Of a stretch of DNA of 64,000 bases, positions 16,764 to 26,388 are shown piece by piece; the first letter of the stretch is position 1, and each line of letters opens with the position of its first letter. The DNA comes from Palsa-892 sp963751615 (lineage in GTDB: Bacteria; Pseudomonadota; Alphaproteobacteria; Rhizobiales; Xanthobacteraceae). Below the pieces are notes generated by a model, which worked only from the letters and a program-made list of their open reading frames with translations, did no database searches and was not told the DNA's origin. The stretch covers positions 62,001-126,000 of the forward strand of contig CAVVVG010000005.1 of the NCBI GenBank assembly GCA_963751615.1. The letters are read 5' to 3'. Position numbers and translations under genes: made by a program.

Positions 16764-17012
16764 CTAGTCGGCATTGATATTCTGGTTTATTGCAGCGTTG
16801 TTACTGCTCATAACAATGTCATTATTATTGATAGAAAAGATGTAATTACGGGCAGCTTCAATTTCACTAAAGTCGCACCCAGAAAAAATGCTGAATACGT
16901 GCTATTGATAAAAGATAATGTTGAATTAGCGAAGGCATATTCAGAAAATTGGAATAAACGAGCAAAACGTTCCCGGCCGTATAAGGATTTTCGGGAGAGA
17001 AATACGAAATAA
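16764..17012 (+). pseudogene. Phospholipase D family C-terminal remnant
   Basis: The frame from 16764 to a TAA at 17010-17012 encodes VGIDILVY, then HNNVIIIDRKDVITGS, FNFTKVA, KNAEYVLLIKDN and AYSENWNKRAK. This is the C-terminal half of a PLD/Nuc-type nuclease domain with exact HKD-motif spacing, except that the lysine is asparagine. There is no start codon, signal peptide or N-terminal half. The region is AT-rich. It is dead as an enzyme in this form. Confidence 0.75.
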
Positions 17013-17029
17013 AACTCCGCAGCACACGT

Positions 17030-17485
17030 TTATTGTTCCATATATTCTGCAACAAAGGCATCAAGTTCCTCTCGCGTGGTACACCGTTTCTTTTTCTTAG
17101 AACTTGGCCTTAATTCGCAGACCAATATTTCAGTTTGAGATTCGGTTTTAACCTGCAACAAATTCGCATAATCTCGTTGTTTAACCGCTTCGGTCAGAAT
17201 GATGAGTGTCCACTTTTTATTATTTTGTTTGGGGTAATCGTACTGTTCCTCTATCAACAAAAGACACTTATTTATCGTCGTGTTGAAGTGACTACGATAA
17301 TCGCTTGATATCGTTTTTTGACCATAAGTTTCTTTCTCCAATTCAACTTTTGGGCTTGAATAGGACTCCCGAAATGTTTTTTTTGCCTGAGTGGCACATT
17401 TTTCTTGAGCGTCCAGCGGTTGTGAATTTGCCACTGTGCTGCAGGTGAAAACACTTATGATTGCAAGCACAGGGCTTATTCGCAT
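17030..17485 (-). CDS. Secreted hypothetical protein
   Basis: A 151-residue protein with a signal peptide (residues 1-22, ending STVANSQ). The mature part is charged and lysine-rich, with cysteines in EKCATQAKK, INKCLLLIEE, LVCELRPSS and RCTTREE that could form two disulfides. No family is recognised. The AT-rich composition matches the neighbouring PLD remnant and differs from the flanking conserved genes, which suggests acquisition from outside. Confidence 0.55.
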   Translation of the reverse strand: MRISPVLAIISVFTCSTVANSQPLDAQEKCATQAKKTFRESYSSPKVELEKETYGQKTISSDYRSHFNTTINKCLLLIEEQYDYPKQNNKKWTLIILTEAVKQRDYANLLQVKTESQTEILVCELRPSSKKKKRCTTREELDAFVAEYMEQ

Positions 17486-17695
17486 TACCAGCCTCCACTT
17501 AAAACTCGTCAGCAGAATCTCATAACGCCTTTGAAATGGGATTACGAGCCTTCTGGCGAGCGGTAAAGCGGACTAGGCCGGTGATGACCCAGGGTCGAAT
17601 AACTTTGCTAATGTCTAGTCTGATTCAGAAAGCAGACAATTTATCAACGCCGGTAAGTTGTTCAGACACTCGTGCGCCCGTTCGGTGCGCCCGCG

Positions 17696-18853
17696 TTAGA
17701 AATTAATCGGATAAAGCCAATTAAACCACGAATGGGCTCGAATCGAGATTTTGCGCAGCGCGGCCCAGGCGCCGGTTTCACCGCTGGTGTAAATCGCTGC
17801 CGTACCTTGAGCACCGATGGGGAATTTTGACTGATCGGCTTCGTCTAAGACGATCTTCACTGCATACTGACCTTGAGGGACGGTGGGAGGCGGTTGCTGG
17901 AATTTGGGAATTTCGTCGCTCGGTAAATACTGCCCTACTCCGTTGCCGCGCCAGATACTGTCGACTTTCCCGGCAAAGATCTGCCCGGGATAGAGATCGA
18001 ATGCGACTTCTACCGGTTGTCCAGGTTTGACGTATTTGAGATTTTCTTGAAAGTAGGTTGCGAGCACATAACGGTCGGCTGCTGCAATCAGGGCTGCAAT
18101 TCCACCAATGCGAAAGATGCCGGATACCATTCCGGGGCGGACTTGGAGATTGATGATGCGACCATCTTCGGGAGCCGTCAGAGTTGTATTGTCGAGGTAA
18201 TATTGCGCTAGCTTGAGTTGCGATTCCATATTGGCGACGGTGGGGTTGACACCGTTGATCTCGGATTTGTATTTGAGTCGGGCGCGTTCGAGCTCGGCCA
18301 AAGCCTGGTCATGGTTAGCTTGCGCCGCATTGACTTGAGTCATCCATTTTTCGGTCTCCACTTCGCGCACCGCGCCTTGGGTCGCAAGCTTATCGAAAAT
18401 CCGTTTTTGATATTGTGCGTATTCGAGATCGACCTTCGTTCTTATCTCCGTCTGGGTCGCCACATCGACATCTGACTTGAGCACGTTGACGTTTTGCTTG
18501 GCCTCGGCGAGCTGAGCCGCGACTTGCCCGACTTTATATTCGTACGGGCGGCGATCGAACTGGAACAATGGCTGACCCTTCTTCACCGGAACATTTTCTT
18601 CGACCAGCACAGCTGTGACCAAGGTCGGCTCGGGCAAGCGTGGAATGAGTTGGATGGTGCGCTGAACGACCGTGGCGTTCGTAGAGTTCGGCGTAACGAA
18701 CCTTAGCCCGATGAGAAACACGAGGCAGAGGTGGAGCACGAAAAAAGCGAAGACGATGCCCCAGCCAGGGGTGAGCCTCAGCAATTTGAACTTGAAAAAG
18801 ACAAGCCAAAAGATCGCAAAAGAGAAGATGAGAACGAGGATCGCTGCGGTCAC
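17696..18853 (-). CDS. HlyD family membrane fusion protein (YiaV-like)
   Basis: A 385-residue periplasmic adaptor. Two N-terminal membrane segments (residues 3-22 and 29-50) are followed by the first half of the lipoyl/barrel-sandwich domain (VPVKKGQPLFQFD), a coiled-coil hairpin (about 100-200) and the second half (LTAPEDGRIINLQVRPGMVSG). Such proteins link inner-membrane transporters to outer-membrane channels; YiaV of E. coli is the model of this subgroup. Its start overlaps the stop of the upstream DUF3302 gene by four bases (ATGA), so they are translationally coupled, as in the yiaW-yiaV pair. Confidence 0.85.
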   Translation of the reverse strand: MTAAILVLIFSFAIFWLVFFKFKLLRLTPGWGIVFAFFVLHLCLVFLIGLRFVTPNSTNATVVQRTIQLIPRLPEPTLVTAVLVEENVPVKKGQPLFQFDRRPYEYKVGQVAAQLAEAKQNVNVLKSDVDVATQTEIRTKVDLEYAQYQKRIFDKLATQGAVREVETEKWMTQVNAAQANHDQALAELERARLKYKSEINGVNPTVANMESQLKLAQYYLDNTTLTAPEDGRIINLQVRPGMVSGIFRIGGIAALIAAADRYVLATYFQENLKYVKPGQPVEVAFDLYPGQIFAGKVDSIWRGNGVGQYLPSDEIPKFQQPPPTVPQGQYAVKIVLDEADQSKFPIGAQGTAAIYTSGETGAWAALRKISIRAHSWFNWLYPINF

Positions 18854-19218
18854 GACGTCGGGCTCTTGCTGGGTGGTTCTCCCGCCGGTGCATGTGGCGG
18901 CGGCTCTTTGCCGCTCAGCCGCGCAATCATTGCATCAGTTTCGCGTTTTTCTTCCTTCGGCAGATTACGAATGTCGACGACATTGGTTGGCTTGAACGCC
19001 CACATAAACGCCTGCATCCAAGGCACGACCGCCAGAAAGCCGAGCCAGCCCATCAGATTGACCGCCTCGGCCTCTGGGTGCTTGCGGGCGATAGCAATGC
19101 GACCCGGAAGTCCCAAAATGAAAACACCAAGGCCGACGCCCGCTACGACAATGATAAAAATCGCCAAAAAAGTCAGGTAGTCCCAGAGGCCAATTTGAAA
19201 TCCTAGCAAAGTTTCCAT
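18850..19218 (-). CDS. DUF3302 inner membrane protein (YiaW-like)
   Basis: A 122-residue protein with two membrane helices, around LTFLAIFIIVVAGVGLGVF and LMGWLGFLAVVPWMQAFMW, and a proline-rich C-terminus. It matches the DUF3302/YiaW family, small inner-membrane partners encoded next to YiaV-type HlyD proteins. GGGGAC precedes the start. The four-base overlap with the HlyD gene downstream supports one operon. Confidence 0.8.
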   Translation of the reverse strand: METLLGFQIGLWDYLTFLAIFIIVVAGVGLGVFILGLPGRIAIARKHPEAEAVNLMGWLGFLAVVPWMQAFMWAFKPTNVVDIRNLPKEEKRETDAMIARLSGKEPPPHAPAGEPPSKSPTS

Positions 19219-19308
19219 GATGGCTACGTCCCCAGCTCACGCCAATTCTTCAACCCAGCTCCCGACCGCGGGGTCGCCTCCATATTCGCTCAACTCCAGT
19301 GCAAGTTA

Positions 19309-20372
19309 CTACTCGAATGCGAAGATCTGCTTCCAGTCATTCTTCATGCTGATCACTGACCAGCCCTTCATTTTCGCTTCGTCGTAGAGTGCCTGAGTGA
19401 AGGTTCCGACTTTGCTGTCGGGCAGACCTTGGGCCGGCCCATATGCATATTCGCGTGCAGCATCGTCGTGCAACACCAGCATCTTTAGCCGCACACCAGC
19501 GCCAGCGCCGGTCCATTCCAACATCTGTTGGTCGCCGATCGAGTTGCCAAACGCCGCGTAGGGTCGACGGCCGATCATCATATGAATGCCCTCGGGCTTG
19601 CCGGCGTGGTCGTCATTGAGCAGGAGCTTCGGCTCTTTGATCAAGAACGGTTTACCGTCCTTGTCGTAGTCAAACTTGGTCCCGCCAACTGAGCCGACCA
19701 CCTGTTGGGGCGGAATGCCGTAGACGCGCTCGGAGTACACGCGCACGAAATCCTGGCCGCCACCGGTCACGATGTAGGTCTTATAGTCATTGTCGCGCAG
19801 ATAGCGCAGCACTTCGATCATCGGCTGATAGATCAACTCGGTGTAGGGCCGCTTCCAACGCGGATGTTCGGGCAGTCTCGATCCATTTCTTCACTTCGGC
19901 ATTGAACTCGTCCACCGATCATGCCGGTCAGCGTCGCGGCGAGGATTTTCTCGAGATCCGGCATCGTCAGCTTGGCCATCGCCTCCCGATTTCGGGAAAG
20001 CACAGTCTTGAACGGCTCGACACTCTTGAGTTCCGGCTTCTTTTCAACCACCGCCGGGACGCGTTCGAGGCAATAGACCACTTGCGAATACATCGGATGT
20101 TCGACCCAGAGGGTGCCGTCCTGATCAAACACTGCGATGCGTTCTTCCGGAGAAACATAGCTCGGGCTTGCCCGATCCGTGGTGGCGCGCACGAAGTCGA
20201 GTATCGCCTTCTTTGCCGCGCCATCATTCCAGGAAGCAAGCGGGTCGGCCGAGGTCGCCGTCTGCGCTTGCGCGACCGAAGAAAGAAACGCTCCAGATAA
20301 GGCTGGAAGCATCGCCAAACTCGAGAGCATAACCCGGCGGTCGATACCAGAGGAAGAAAATTTCCGTTTCAT
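19309..20372 (-). pseudogene. Secreted HAD-family phosphatase, two frameshifts
   Basis: The N-terminal part has a Tat-like signal (IDRRVMLSSLAM), then the HAD nucleophile motif VFDQDGTLW. The C-terminal part has motif II IVTGGGQDFVR and the acidic motif FGNSIGDQQML. The two parts lie in different frames. Removing one base at about 19918-19921 restores SVDEFNAEVKKWIETA, and removing one A at about 19866-19870 restores HPRWKRPYTELIYQP, giving one continuous protein. Intact homologues are haloacid-dehalogenase-type phosphohydrolases. It lies downstream of the arylsulfatase gene on the same strand and may once have worked with it. Confidence 0.82.
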
Positions 20373-20505
20373 GGAAAATTCCCGGTTCGAATTGAAAAGG
20401 CAAAGTAAGTGGCCCAAGAGCAGCGGGCTTTGAATTAATCAGACGTTTTGGCGGGCGCCCCGTGAATGGGCACCCGCTGCATCAGATCACGCTCGTCTCG
20501 CGCAG

Positions 20506-22218
20506 TTAGTCGCCTGCGTGATTGGCATTAGCCTTCTTTACCTGCTCCAAGATCTGACTGAGATTGTAGCTCTCCGGAGCCTGCAGCGGCGGGAACTTTT
20601 CGTATGATGACAGATGTTCCATCCACAGCTGCTGACCGATAGGCAGCATATTCCAATCATATTGGAAGGCAGTCATCGGGCCACCGAGCGCTCCACCCAA
20701 GCTCATCGCCGACTTCTGGTCGATGCCGACGGCTTGCTCGAACGGATCGCGCTTGATGTTCTGGACCAAAGTAAAGTGGAAGGGGACGAGTGGCATGATC
20801 CAGCCGGCCGGCCCAGGTTGCGACATATTGTAATACATCTTCCAGTTCTTGTAGCGCACCGCGGAAGGCGTCGACCCCGAGAAATAGAAGAAGAAATCGC
20901 GTGCCGATTTCTCCGACGTGCCTTCGAGATAGGTGCGCTGGTCGAAGCCGTCGAGCGTGGTTTTTACGATGCCGGGATACTGACCTGCCTCGATCTGCTG
21001 CTTGAGCCCATCACCCTTTGGTCCACCGGCGATGTCAACCAATGTGGGGACCCAGTCGAGAGCCGCGAACAGTTGGTTCTTCACCGTCCCCGGCTTAATG
21101 TGACCTGGCCAGCGCACGACCAGCGGCGCGCGATAGCCACCTTCCCAAGCCTCACCTTTCTGTCCTTTGAAGGGCGTTACGCCGCCGTCAGGAAAAGAAA
21201 TTGCCTCGGCGCCGTTATCAGTAGTGAACACCACAATCGTATTGTCGAGCAGGCCCAGGTCTTCAAGCTTCTTGAGGACGACGCCGATGTTGTCGTCCAT
21301 CTGTTTCATGCCAGCTTCATTGACACCCCAGTCCTTACCACCCGTCACGCCCAACATAGCTTCGTATTTCGGCGACAGCACGGTCACAACATGCATACGT
21401 GCTGGATTATACCAAACGAAGAACGGCTTGTTGGTTTTCTTGGGATCATTGCGATCGAGGAAGTCAACAACTTTAGCCGAGATTTCCTCGTCTACTGTCC
21501 TGGAACGATCCAGCGTTAGCGGGCCCTCATCCTTGCACGTTTGGTTCTTCTCCGTGCCGTCGGACGATTTGCACCAGATAACAGGACGCGGTGGCATCAA
21601 ACAAAGCGTCGTTTTCTGGTCCACCGCGCCGGCAACTTCAGGGAGTCCTGGGACCGGTGTGTTCTTACACGGTGGCGCGACTCCTTGAACAGTCGGCGAA
21701 CTGTTGATGTCCTTGAAGCTCACCTGCTGCATCGCGTCGAGATGATAAAGGTAGCCCCAATATTCCTGAAAGCCATGCGCCGTGGGCAGCGACGCAGTGT
21801 GATCGCCAAGATGGTTCTTGCCGAACTCCCCAGTATTATAACCGAGATCGAGCAGGAATTTAGCAAGCGCTGGTGTGCCAGGCCGCAAATAGGACGGGCT
21901 CCCGGGCAACTGCGGCGGGATCATGCCAGTGCGCAGCGGATACATGCCGGTGAAAAAGGCATTGCGTCCGGAAGTGCAGCTCTGCATGGCGACGTAGTCC
22001 ATGAAGATTGCGCCTTCCTGCCCAATGCGATCGATGTTGGGGGTTTCCCCGACCATCAATCCACGGTGGTAGATGCTCGGCTGCATCCAACCAATGTCGT
22101 CACCCATAATAAATAAGATGTTGGGTTTCTGTTGCGCGGAAGCCGGCGCGCTCGCCACCATAACGACAGCGAACAGAACAAGAAGACTGAAGTACAACTT
22201 AGTCATGAATCTCTTCAT
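20506..22218 (-). CDS. Arylsulfatase
   Basis: A 570-residue secreted sulfatase that hydrolyses sulfate esters in the periplasm or outside. The signal peptide ends ASAPASAQQ. The metal-site motif is NILFIMGDDIGW, and the formylglycine motif is CTSGR in MQSCTSGRNAFFTGMYP, fitting the C-x-S/P/A-x-R pattern. FTTDNGAEAISFPDGG carries further metal ligands. The start at 22218 has AGGAGG six bases upstream; an upstream in-frame reading lacks a signal. No formylglycine-generating enzyme gene is in the window. Neighbours on the same strand are the broken HAD phosphatase and the YiaW/YiaV pair. Confidence 0.9.
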   Translation of the reverse strand: MKRFMTKLYFSLLVLFAVVMVASAPASAQQKPNILFIMGDDIGWMQPSIYHRGLMVGETPNIDRIGQEGAIFMDYVAMQSCTSGRNAFFTGMYPLRTGMIPPQLPGSPSYLRPGTPALAKFLLDLGYNTGEFGKNHLGDHTASLPTAHGFQEYWGYLYHLDAMQQVSFKDINSSPTVQGVAPPCKNTPVPGLPEVAGAVDQKTTLCLMPPRPVIWCKSSDGTEKNQTCKDEGPLTLDRSRTVDEEISAKVVDFLDRNDPKKTNKPFFVWYNPARMHVVTVLSPKYEAMLGVTGGKDWGVNEAGMKQMDDNIGVVLKKLEDLGLLDNTIVVFTTDNGAEAISFPDGGVTPFKGQKGEAWEGGYRAPLVVRWPGHIKPGTVKNQLFAALDWVPTLVDIAGGPKGDGLKQQIEAGQYPGIVKTTLDGFDQRTYLEGTSEKSARDFFFYFSGSTPSAVRYKNWKMYYNMSQPGPAGWIMPLVPFHFTLVQNIKRDPFEQAVGIDQKSAMSLGGALGGPMTAFQYDWNMLPIGQQLWMEHLSSYEKFPPLQAPESYNLSQILEQVKKANANHAGD

Positions 22219-22423
22219 GATGATCCTCCTGGAAATTATTCTTCTACTGTTTGTTTGTCGACGTAAAACATCTGTCGTCAATCTGAAAAGTGTATTAACT
22301 CTCCAAGGAAAGTATAGTTCCTCTGTGTGACACGAGTATATCACTGCGTTGCTCAAGAACGCGTGATGTTGCTATTTGGGTTTAATAGAGACGAAGAAGT
22401 CGAGACATCTATTCGCTGGTATT

Positions 22424-22475
22424 CAGCGGACATGAATGCACCATTTATAGATGCGAGTGTCCGCTTTATGTGCAT
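22424..22475. repeat. Palindromic repeat, divergent
   Basis: Contains AGCGGACAT and, further on, GTGTCCGCTTTATG, an imperfect pair of outward arms. Confidence 0.45.
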
Positions 22476-22537
22476 GTGATCCGTCCAGATCATTGGGCGC
22501 TGAATGACCACCGCGTCACGCTGGAGATGTTCACGTA

Positions 22538-22611
22538 ATGTCCGCTATTGGCACAAAGCAGACGTGGATGAGATGCCGATCAAAGTCCCCGTTCGGGGGT
22601 AAAGCAGACAT
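22538..22611. repeat. Palindromic composite repeat (hairpins 1 and 2)
   Basis: Hairpin 1 ATGTCCGCTATTGGCAC...AAAGCAGACGT, spacer with GCCGATCAAAG, then hairpin 2 with right arm GGGTAAAGCAGACATT. Hairpin 3 is absent. Confidence 0.7.
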
Positions 22612-23112
22612 TCACAAACCGGCTCCGCTACCATCTCGTCGATGAATTCCACTCCAGCAGTTTGCAATGCGGCGCTGGAATCTGATTAGTGTCCGGCCAG
22701 CGCGACCCGAAAAATTCCGGATCACAGATATGAATTTTGATTGGGAGCAAAGTCGCCGCAGTCAAACTGTATCAATCACACCATCGACGGCAATGTCAGT
22801 GGCTCGGCGCTAATCGACGGCAAGGCCGCCGAAAAGCTTGTTCCTCCTCATCTTCGAAGCACATCACGGAAAGGATTTGGTACCGATTCCGAAGTGAAGC
22901 ACGAGGTCGTGAGCGACTGTAATGATCGTATTATGCGATCGGAAGCGGATATCGAGATTTCCACTTCTCTAATCGGCCATTCAAATTTGCCGTTGCTATT
23001 ATGCCACAGCATGAAAAAAAGCGCACGCTGCGGGCAATATCGAATATCAGATCGGGCTTATGCTCACTAATATTCATCGCCAATATCAAGTTTCAATTCT
23101 GGAGGCCGCCCG

Positions 23113-24561
23113 GTGAAAAAACTCATCCTCGCGAGCATCGCTGCCGCTGGATTATTCGGCGCGTCTGCTTTCGCAGCTGACCTGCCCACCAAGGCGCCAA
23201 TCTACAAAATTCCGTTCGCAGCACCGCCCTATAACTGGTCGGGACTTTATGTTGGCGCCAATCTGGGCGGGGCATGGACCAACGGCAGTTTGAACATTCC
23301 CGGCAACACTTTCTATGGCGGCACCACCGAGTTCATCGCCGGTGTTCAGGTTGGTTATAATGTCCAGGCCGGTCACTTTCTGTTTGGCGTCGAAGGTGAT
23401 TTCGATTGGGCCACTTTTAATCATCCGAGCCTGCCGGTTCCAACATTCGGTTCCGTGAGCCAGCGCTGGATTAGTACAGCGGCGGCTCGCTTCGGCGTCG
23501 TGGACAATCGCTGGCTTGTTTTCGGCAAGGTGGGCGGCGGTTGGGTGCAGAGCAACGCTACGCTGAATGTTCCTGGCCCAAGTTGGAACGGGTCCAATAC
23601 CAGCAGCGGTTGGCTGCTTGGCGGTGGCATCGAATATGGCTTCAAGCCACATTGGACGGTCAAACTCGAGTACGATTATCTCGCGCTGTCAAACTGGAAC
23701 TCGGCCACGGTTCCCGCGGTGCAGTTGAACCGCGACGTTCAAATGGTCAAGTTTGGCATCAACTACAAATTCGAGAGCGGCGTTTCCGCCGAGGCTGAGT
23801 CGTCGAGCCGTGGTCGTTCTGCTGAGCCTTCGGAAGACGAAGGCCTGGCCAAGGCATCACAGAACCCGATCGCGGATCTCGTCAGCTTTCCGTTCCAGAG
23901 CAACACCAATTTTAACACTGGGCCGTTCAATCGCGCGCAGGAAGTCCTGAACATTCAGCCGGTCGTACCGATGCACTTAGGCGAGAACTGGAACTTGATC
24001 TCGCGCACCATCATGCCGCTGATTAGCCAGCCCAGTCCAATTTTCAACAGCAACACGAATGGCATCGGCGACATCACCCAATCATTGTTCTTGTCACCCT
24101 CGCACCCGGGTGATCTAATCTGGGGTGTCGGCCCCGTCTTCACCGTTCCAGCTGCGAGCGATCCTATTCTCGGCACCGGCAAAGTACTCTTCGGTCCCAC
24201 GGCCGTCTTCCTAACCACGCCAGGACACTGGGTGATCGGCGTATTGCTCAACAATCAGTGGTCGGTTGGCGGTAATCCGTTGCGAGCGCCGGTGAACACG
24301 TTCCTCGCCCAGCCGTTCATCAACTACAACATGGCGCACGGTTGGTACTTGACCACATCACCGATCATCACCGCGAACTGGCTCGCACCATCGGGTCAGC
24401 AATGGACCGTCCCGATCGGAGGTGGCATCGGTCGAGTGTTCAGAATGGGTGATCAGCCGGTGAATGCGTCGATTGCTGGCTATTACAACGTGATACGTCC
24501 GACCGGGACAGCAGACTGGCAATTGCGGGTTAGTTTCGCGCTGCTGTTCCCGACGAAATAG
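23113..24561 (+). CDS. Outer membrane protein, two fused beta-barrel domains
   Basis: A 482-residue protein starting at GTG with GGAGG seven bases upstream. Residues 1-22 are a signal peptide ending ASAFA. Residues 25-225 are an Omp25/31-like barrel typical of rhizobia (YNWSGLYVGANLGGAW, ending VQMVKFGINYKF). A charged linker (about 226-250) leads to a second barrel-like domain, ASQNPIADLVSFPFQSN to LRVSFALLFPTK, of the neuromedin-U-like outer membrane group. Each domain ends in a strand like those at barrel C-termini, and the two occur usually as separate proteins. It may be a channel for anionic compounds, given the nearby sulfatase genes; this is inference. Confidence 0.8.
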   Translation: MKKLILASIAAAGLFGASAFAADLPTKAPIYKIPFAAPPYNWSGLYVGANLGGAWTNGSLNIPGNTFYGGTTEFIAGVQVGYNVQAGHFLFGVEGDFDWATFNHPSLPVPTFGSVSQRWISTAAARFGVVDNRWLVFGKVGGGWVQSNATLNVPGPSWNGSNTSSGWLLGGGIEYGFKPHWTVKLEYDYLALSNWNSATVPAVQLNRDVQMVKFGINYKFESGVSAEAESSSRGRSAEPSEDEGLAKASQNPIADLVSFPFQSNTNFNTGPFNRAQEVLNIQPVVPMHLGENWNLISRTIMPLISQPSPIFNSNTNGIGDITQSLFLSPSHPGDLIWGVGPVFTVPAASDPILGTGKVLFGPTAVFLTTPGHWVIGVLLNNQWSVGGNPLRAPVNTFLAQPFINYNMAHGWYLTTSPIITANWLAPSGQQWTVPIGGGIGRVFRMGDQPVNASIAGYYNVIRPTGTADWQLRVSFALLFPTK

Positions 24562-24776
24562 TAGTTCTTTAAATCGGATCGCTCGAATGCCTTGGGTTTG
24601 ATCCCTCACGTCCGCTGATGGCCCAGATTCAGAAGTCGCAGAAATTACTTGGAAGCGGCCGGGACGACGCAAGCGAAGCGCCGAATGTGTGATCGTTAAA
24701 CCATCTTGCCGCGAATTCATTAGGCGCACATTGTTGGCGCTTGATAGCCTAGGATGAGGACACAACAAGTATTTGG

Positions 24777-26360
24777 ATGTCCGTTCCGATGAACCAAACC
24801 GGTGCACCCTTTATTGTTGTGAGGCCAGATTCCTACGTGATCAAGTCCATCAAGGCCGCAGTTTTGCGTCAGCCTGTTGTCTGGCTTGTGGCTGTTCTGG
24901 TCGCCGTCCTGCATCTTGCGACCGCTGGCCGCTATGACGCCCATCGCAACGAACTGTATTTTCTTGCCTGCGGCTGGCACCCGGATTTCGGCTATGTCGA
25001 TCAGCCGCCGCTGGTGCCGTTGATTGCGGCCGCGACGCAGGTCTTTGGCGTCAACATCTGGTTATTGCGACTGCCGGCGGGGATAGCAGCCGTGGCGCTT
25101 GTTTTTCTCTGTGCGGCTTTCGCGCGCCTGCTCGGCGGCGGCGCAAGAGCCGCGGTCATCGCCGCGCTAGCAGCGGGCATTGCTCCCGGCCTCATCGGGC
25201 TGACCTCGAAGCTCACAACATCCACCTTCGAACCCATCGCCTGGACGGGCGCAGCCTATCTGCTCACGCGCGCCGTGCTGAAGGACCGGCGCGTCGATCT
25301 CGTCTGGACGGGCGTGCTAGCGGGAATCGCCATGGAGGCCAAATGGGGGATCGCCGTCTGGCTCGTCGCGCTCGCGATTGGCATCCTGGCCACACCAGCA
25401 CGGCGCCTGCTGGCCTGGCCGCAAACGTGGCTCGGCGCTGTGATCGCAGTCTGCCTCACAGCACCAAACCTGCTGTGGCAATGGTCGCACGGCTGGCCAT
25501 TTTTCGACGTGATCCTGCCTCACCTCGAAAGTCAAAAGAACTACACTGGTGCGCCCTGGGAATTCGAGTTCTGGCAGGCGTATGCGATGAATATTGCGCT
25601 TGCGCCTCTTTGGCTGGCGGGCGCCATCGCGCCCTTTATCGACCGGAGGCTTGCGGTCGCGAAGTTCCTGGCGATCGGCTTCGTGCTCGCCAGCGCATTC
25701 TACTATTTTGAGCGCGGGACGAACTACTACCTGTTTGCTGTCTATCCAACGATGTTCAGCGTCGGCGCCATCGTCTGCGAGCGGTTCGAACACTGGATCG
25801 TGAGGTTCTGGCTCGCCGCCGCTCTCGCGGCCAGCGCGCTGGTTGCGCCGGTGGTGCTGCCGATTCTCGATCCGCCATTGCTGCAGCGCTACATGGAGAT
25901 CACGCGCACCAAACCAAGACCGTTCCAAGCGGCCAGCGTCGGCGCACCGCTCACGCAGGGATTTTCCGACGAACTTGGGTGGCGCGACATGGAGAAGGCC
26001 GTCGCGGCGGTCTTTCGCGGTTTGTCGTCGGAAGATCAGGCGCGCGTTGCGATCATCGCCTCGAATTACGGCGAAGCCGCCGCGCTCGATGTCTACGGCC
26101 GCAAGGATGGCCTACCGCCTGCGCTGAGCGGTCACAATCAATATTGGCTCTGGGGTCCGCGAGACCACGACGGATCGCTGATCATCCACGTTGGCGGCAA
26201 CGTTGAACGTTGGCGGCCACTCTGCGACTCGGTAGAGATCGTGGGCAGTTTTGGCGGCCCCTATGTCATGCCATACGAGAATGATCGCCCGATTTTCATT
26301 TGCCGCGATCTTCGTATGCCGCTCAATCGGCTGTGGAACAGACTGAAGCGTTTTGGGTAG
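24777..26360 (+). CDS. Glycosyltransferase family 39 membrane protein
   Basis: A 527-residue polytopic protein of the PMT/ArnT superfamily (GT39/PMT_2), which moves sugars from polyprenyl-phosphate donors to acceptors at the periplasmic face. The first periplasmic loop contains YDAHRNELYFLACGWHPD, the expected acidic active-site loop, followed by GYVDQPPLVPLIAAATQVFG. About ten hydrophobic helices follow and a soluble C-terminal domain begins near residue 380. The acceptor and sugar are not known. ATGs at 24777 and 24789 both fit. It is monocistronic. Confidence 0.8.
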   Translation: MSVPMNQTGAPFIVVRPDSYVIKSIKAAVLRQPVVWLVAVLVAVLHLATAGRYDAHRNELYFLACGWHPDFGYVDQPPLVPLIAAATQVFGVNIWLLRLPAGIAAVALVFLCAAFARLLGGGARAAVIAALAAGIAPGLIGLTSKLTTSTFEPIAWTGAAYLLTRAVLKDRRVDLVWTGVLAGIAMEAKWGIAVWLVALAIGILATPARRLLAWPQTWLGAVIAVCLTAPNLLWQWSHGWPFFDVILPHLESQKNYTGAPWEFEFWQAYAMNIALAPLWLAGAIAPFIDRRLAVAKFLAIGFVLASAFYYFERGTNYYLFAVYPTMFSVGAIVCERFEHWIVRFWLAAALAASALVAPVVLPILDPPLLQRYMEITRTKPRPFQAASVGAPLTQGFSDELGWRDMEKAVAAVFRGLSSEDQARVAIIASNYGEAAALDVYGRKDGLPPALSGHNQYWLWGPRDHDGSLIIHVGGNVERWRPLCDSVEIVGSFGGPYVMPYENDRPIFICRDLRMPLNRLWNRLKRFG

Positions 26361-26388
26361 GCGACTTGGTTGGCTTGTCGCAAATTCG

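Larger units (their letters stand above)
22219..23112. other. Long intergenic region with repeat copies
   Basis: A gap of about 890 bases between the arylsulfatase and outer membrane protein genes, which are divergently transcribed. It holds repeat copies at 22424-22475 and 22538-22611. A frame of about 100 codons at 22741-23070 has no signal, no family resemblance and an irregular composition, so I do not call it a gene. Confidence 0.5.

Noticed and set aside
16628..17012. Insertion sequence as the source of the gene fragments
   Set aside because: No transposase frame or matching terminal inverted repeats were found around the fragments.
20614..21519. Open frame antisense to the arylsulfatase
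   Set aside because: The sulfatase has its formylglycine motif and metal sites; the antisense reading has no motif.
22741..23070. Frame of about 109 codons in the gap upstream of the outer membrane protein
   Set aside because: No signal, no domain, irregular composition and no ribosome site.
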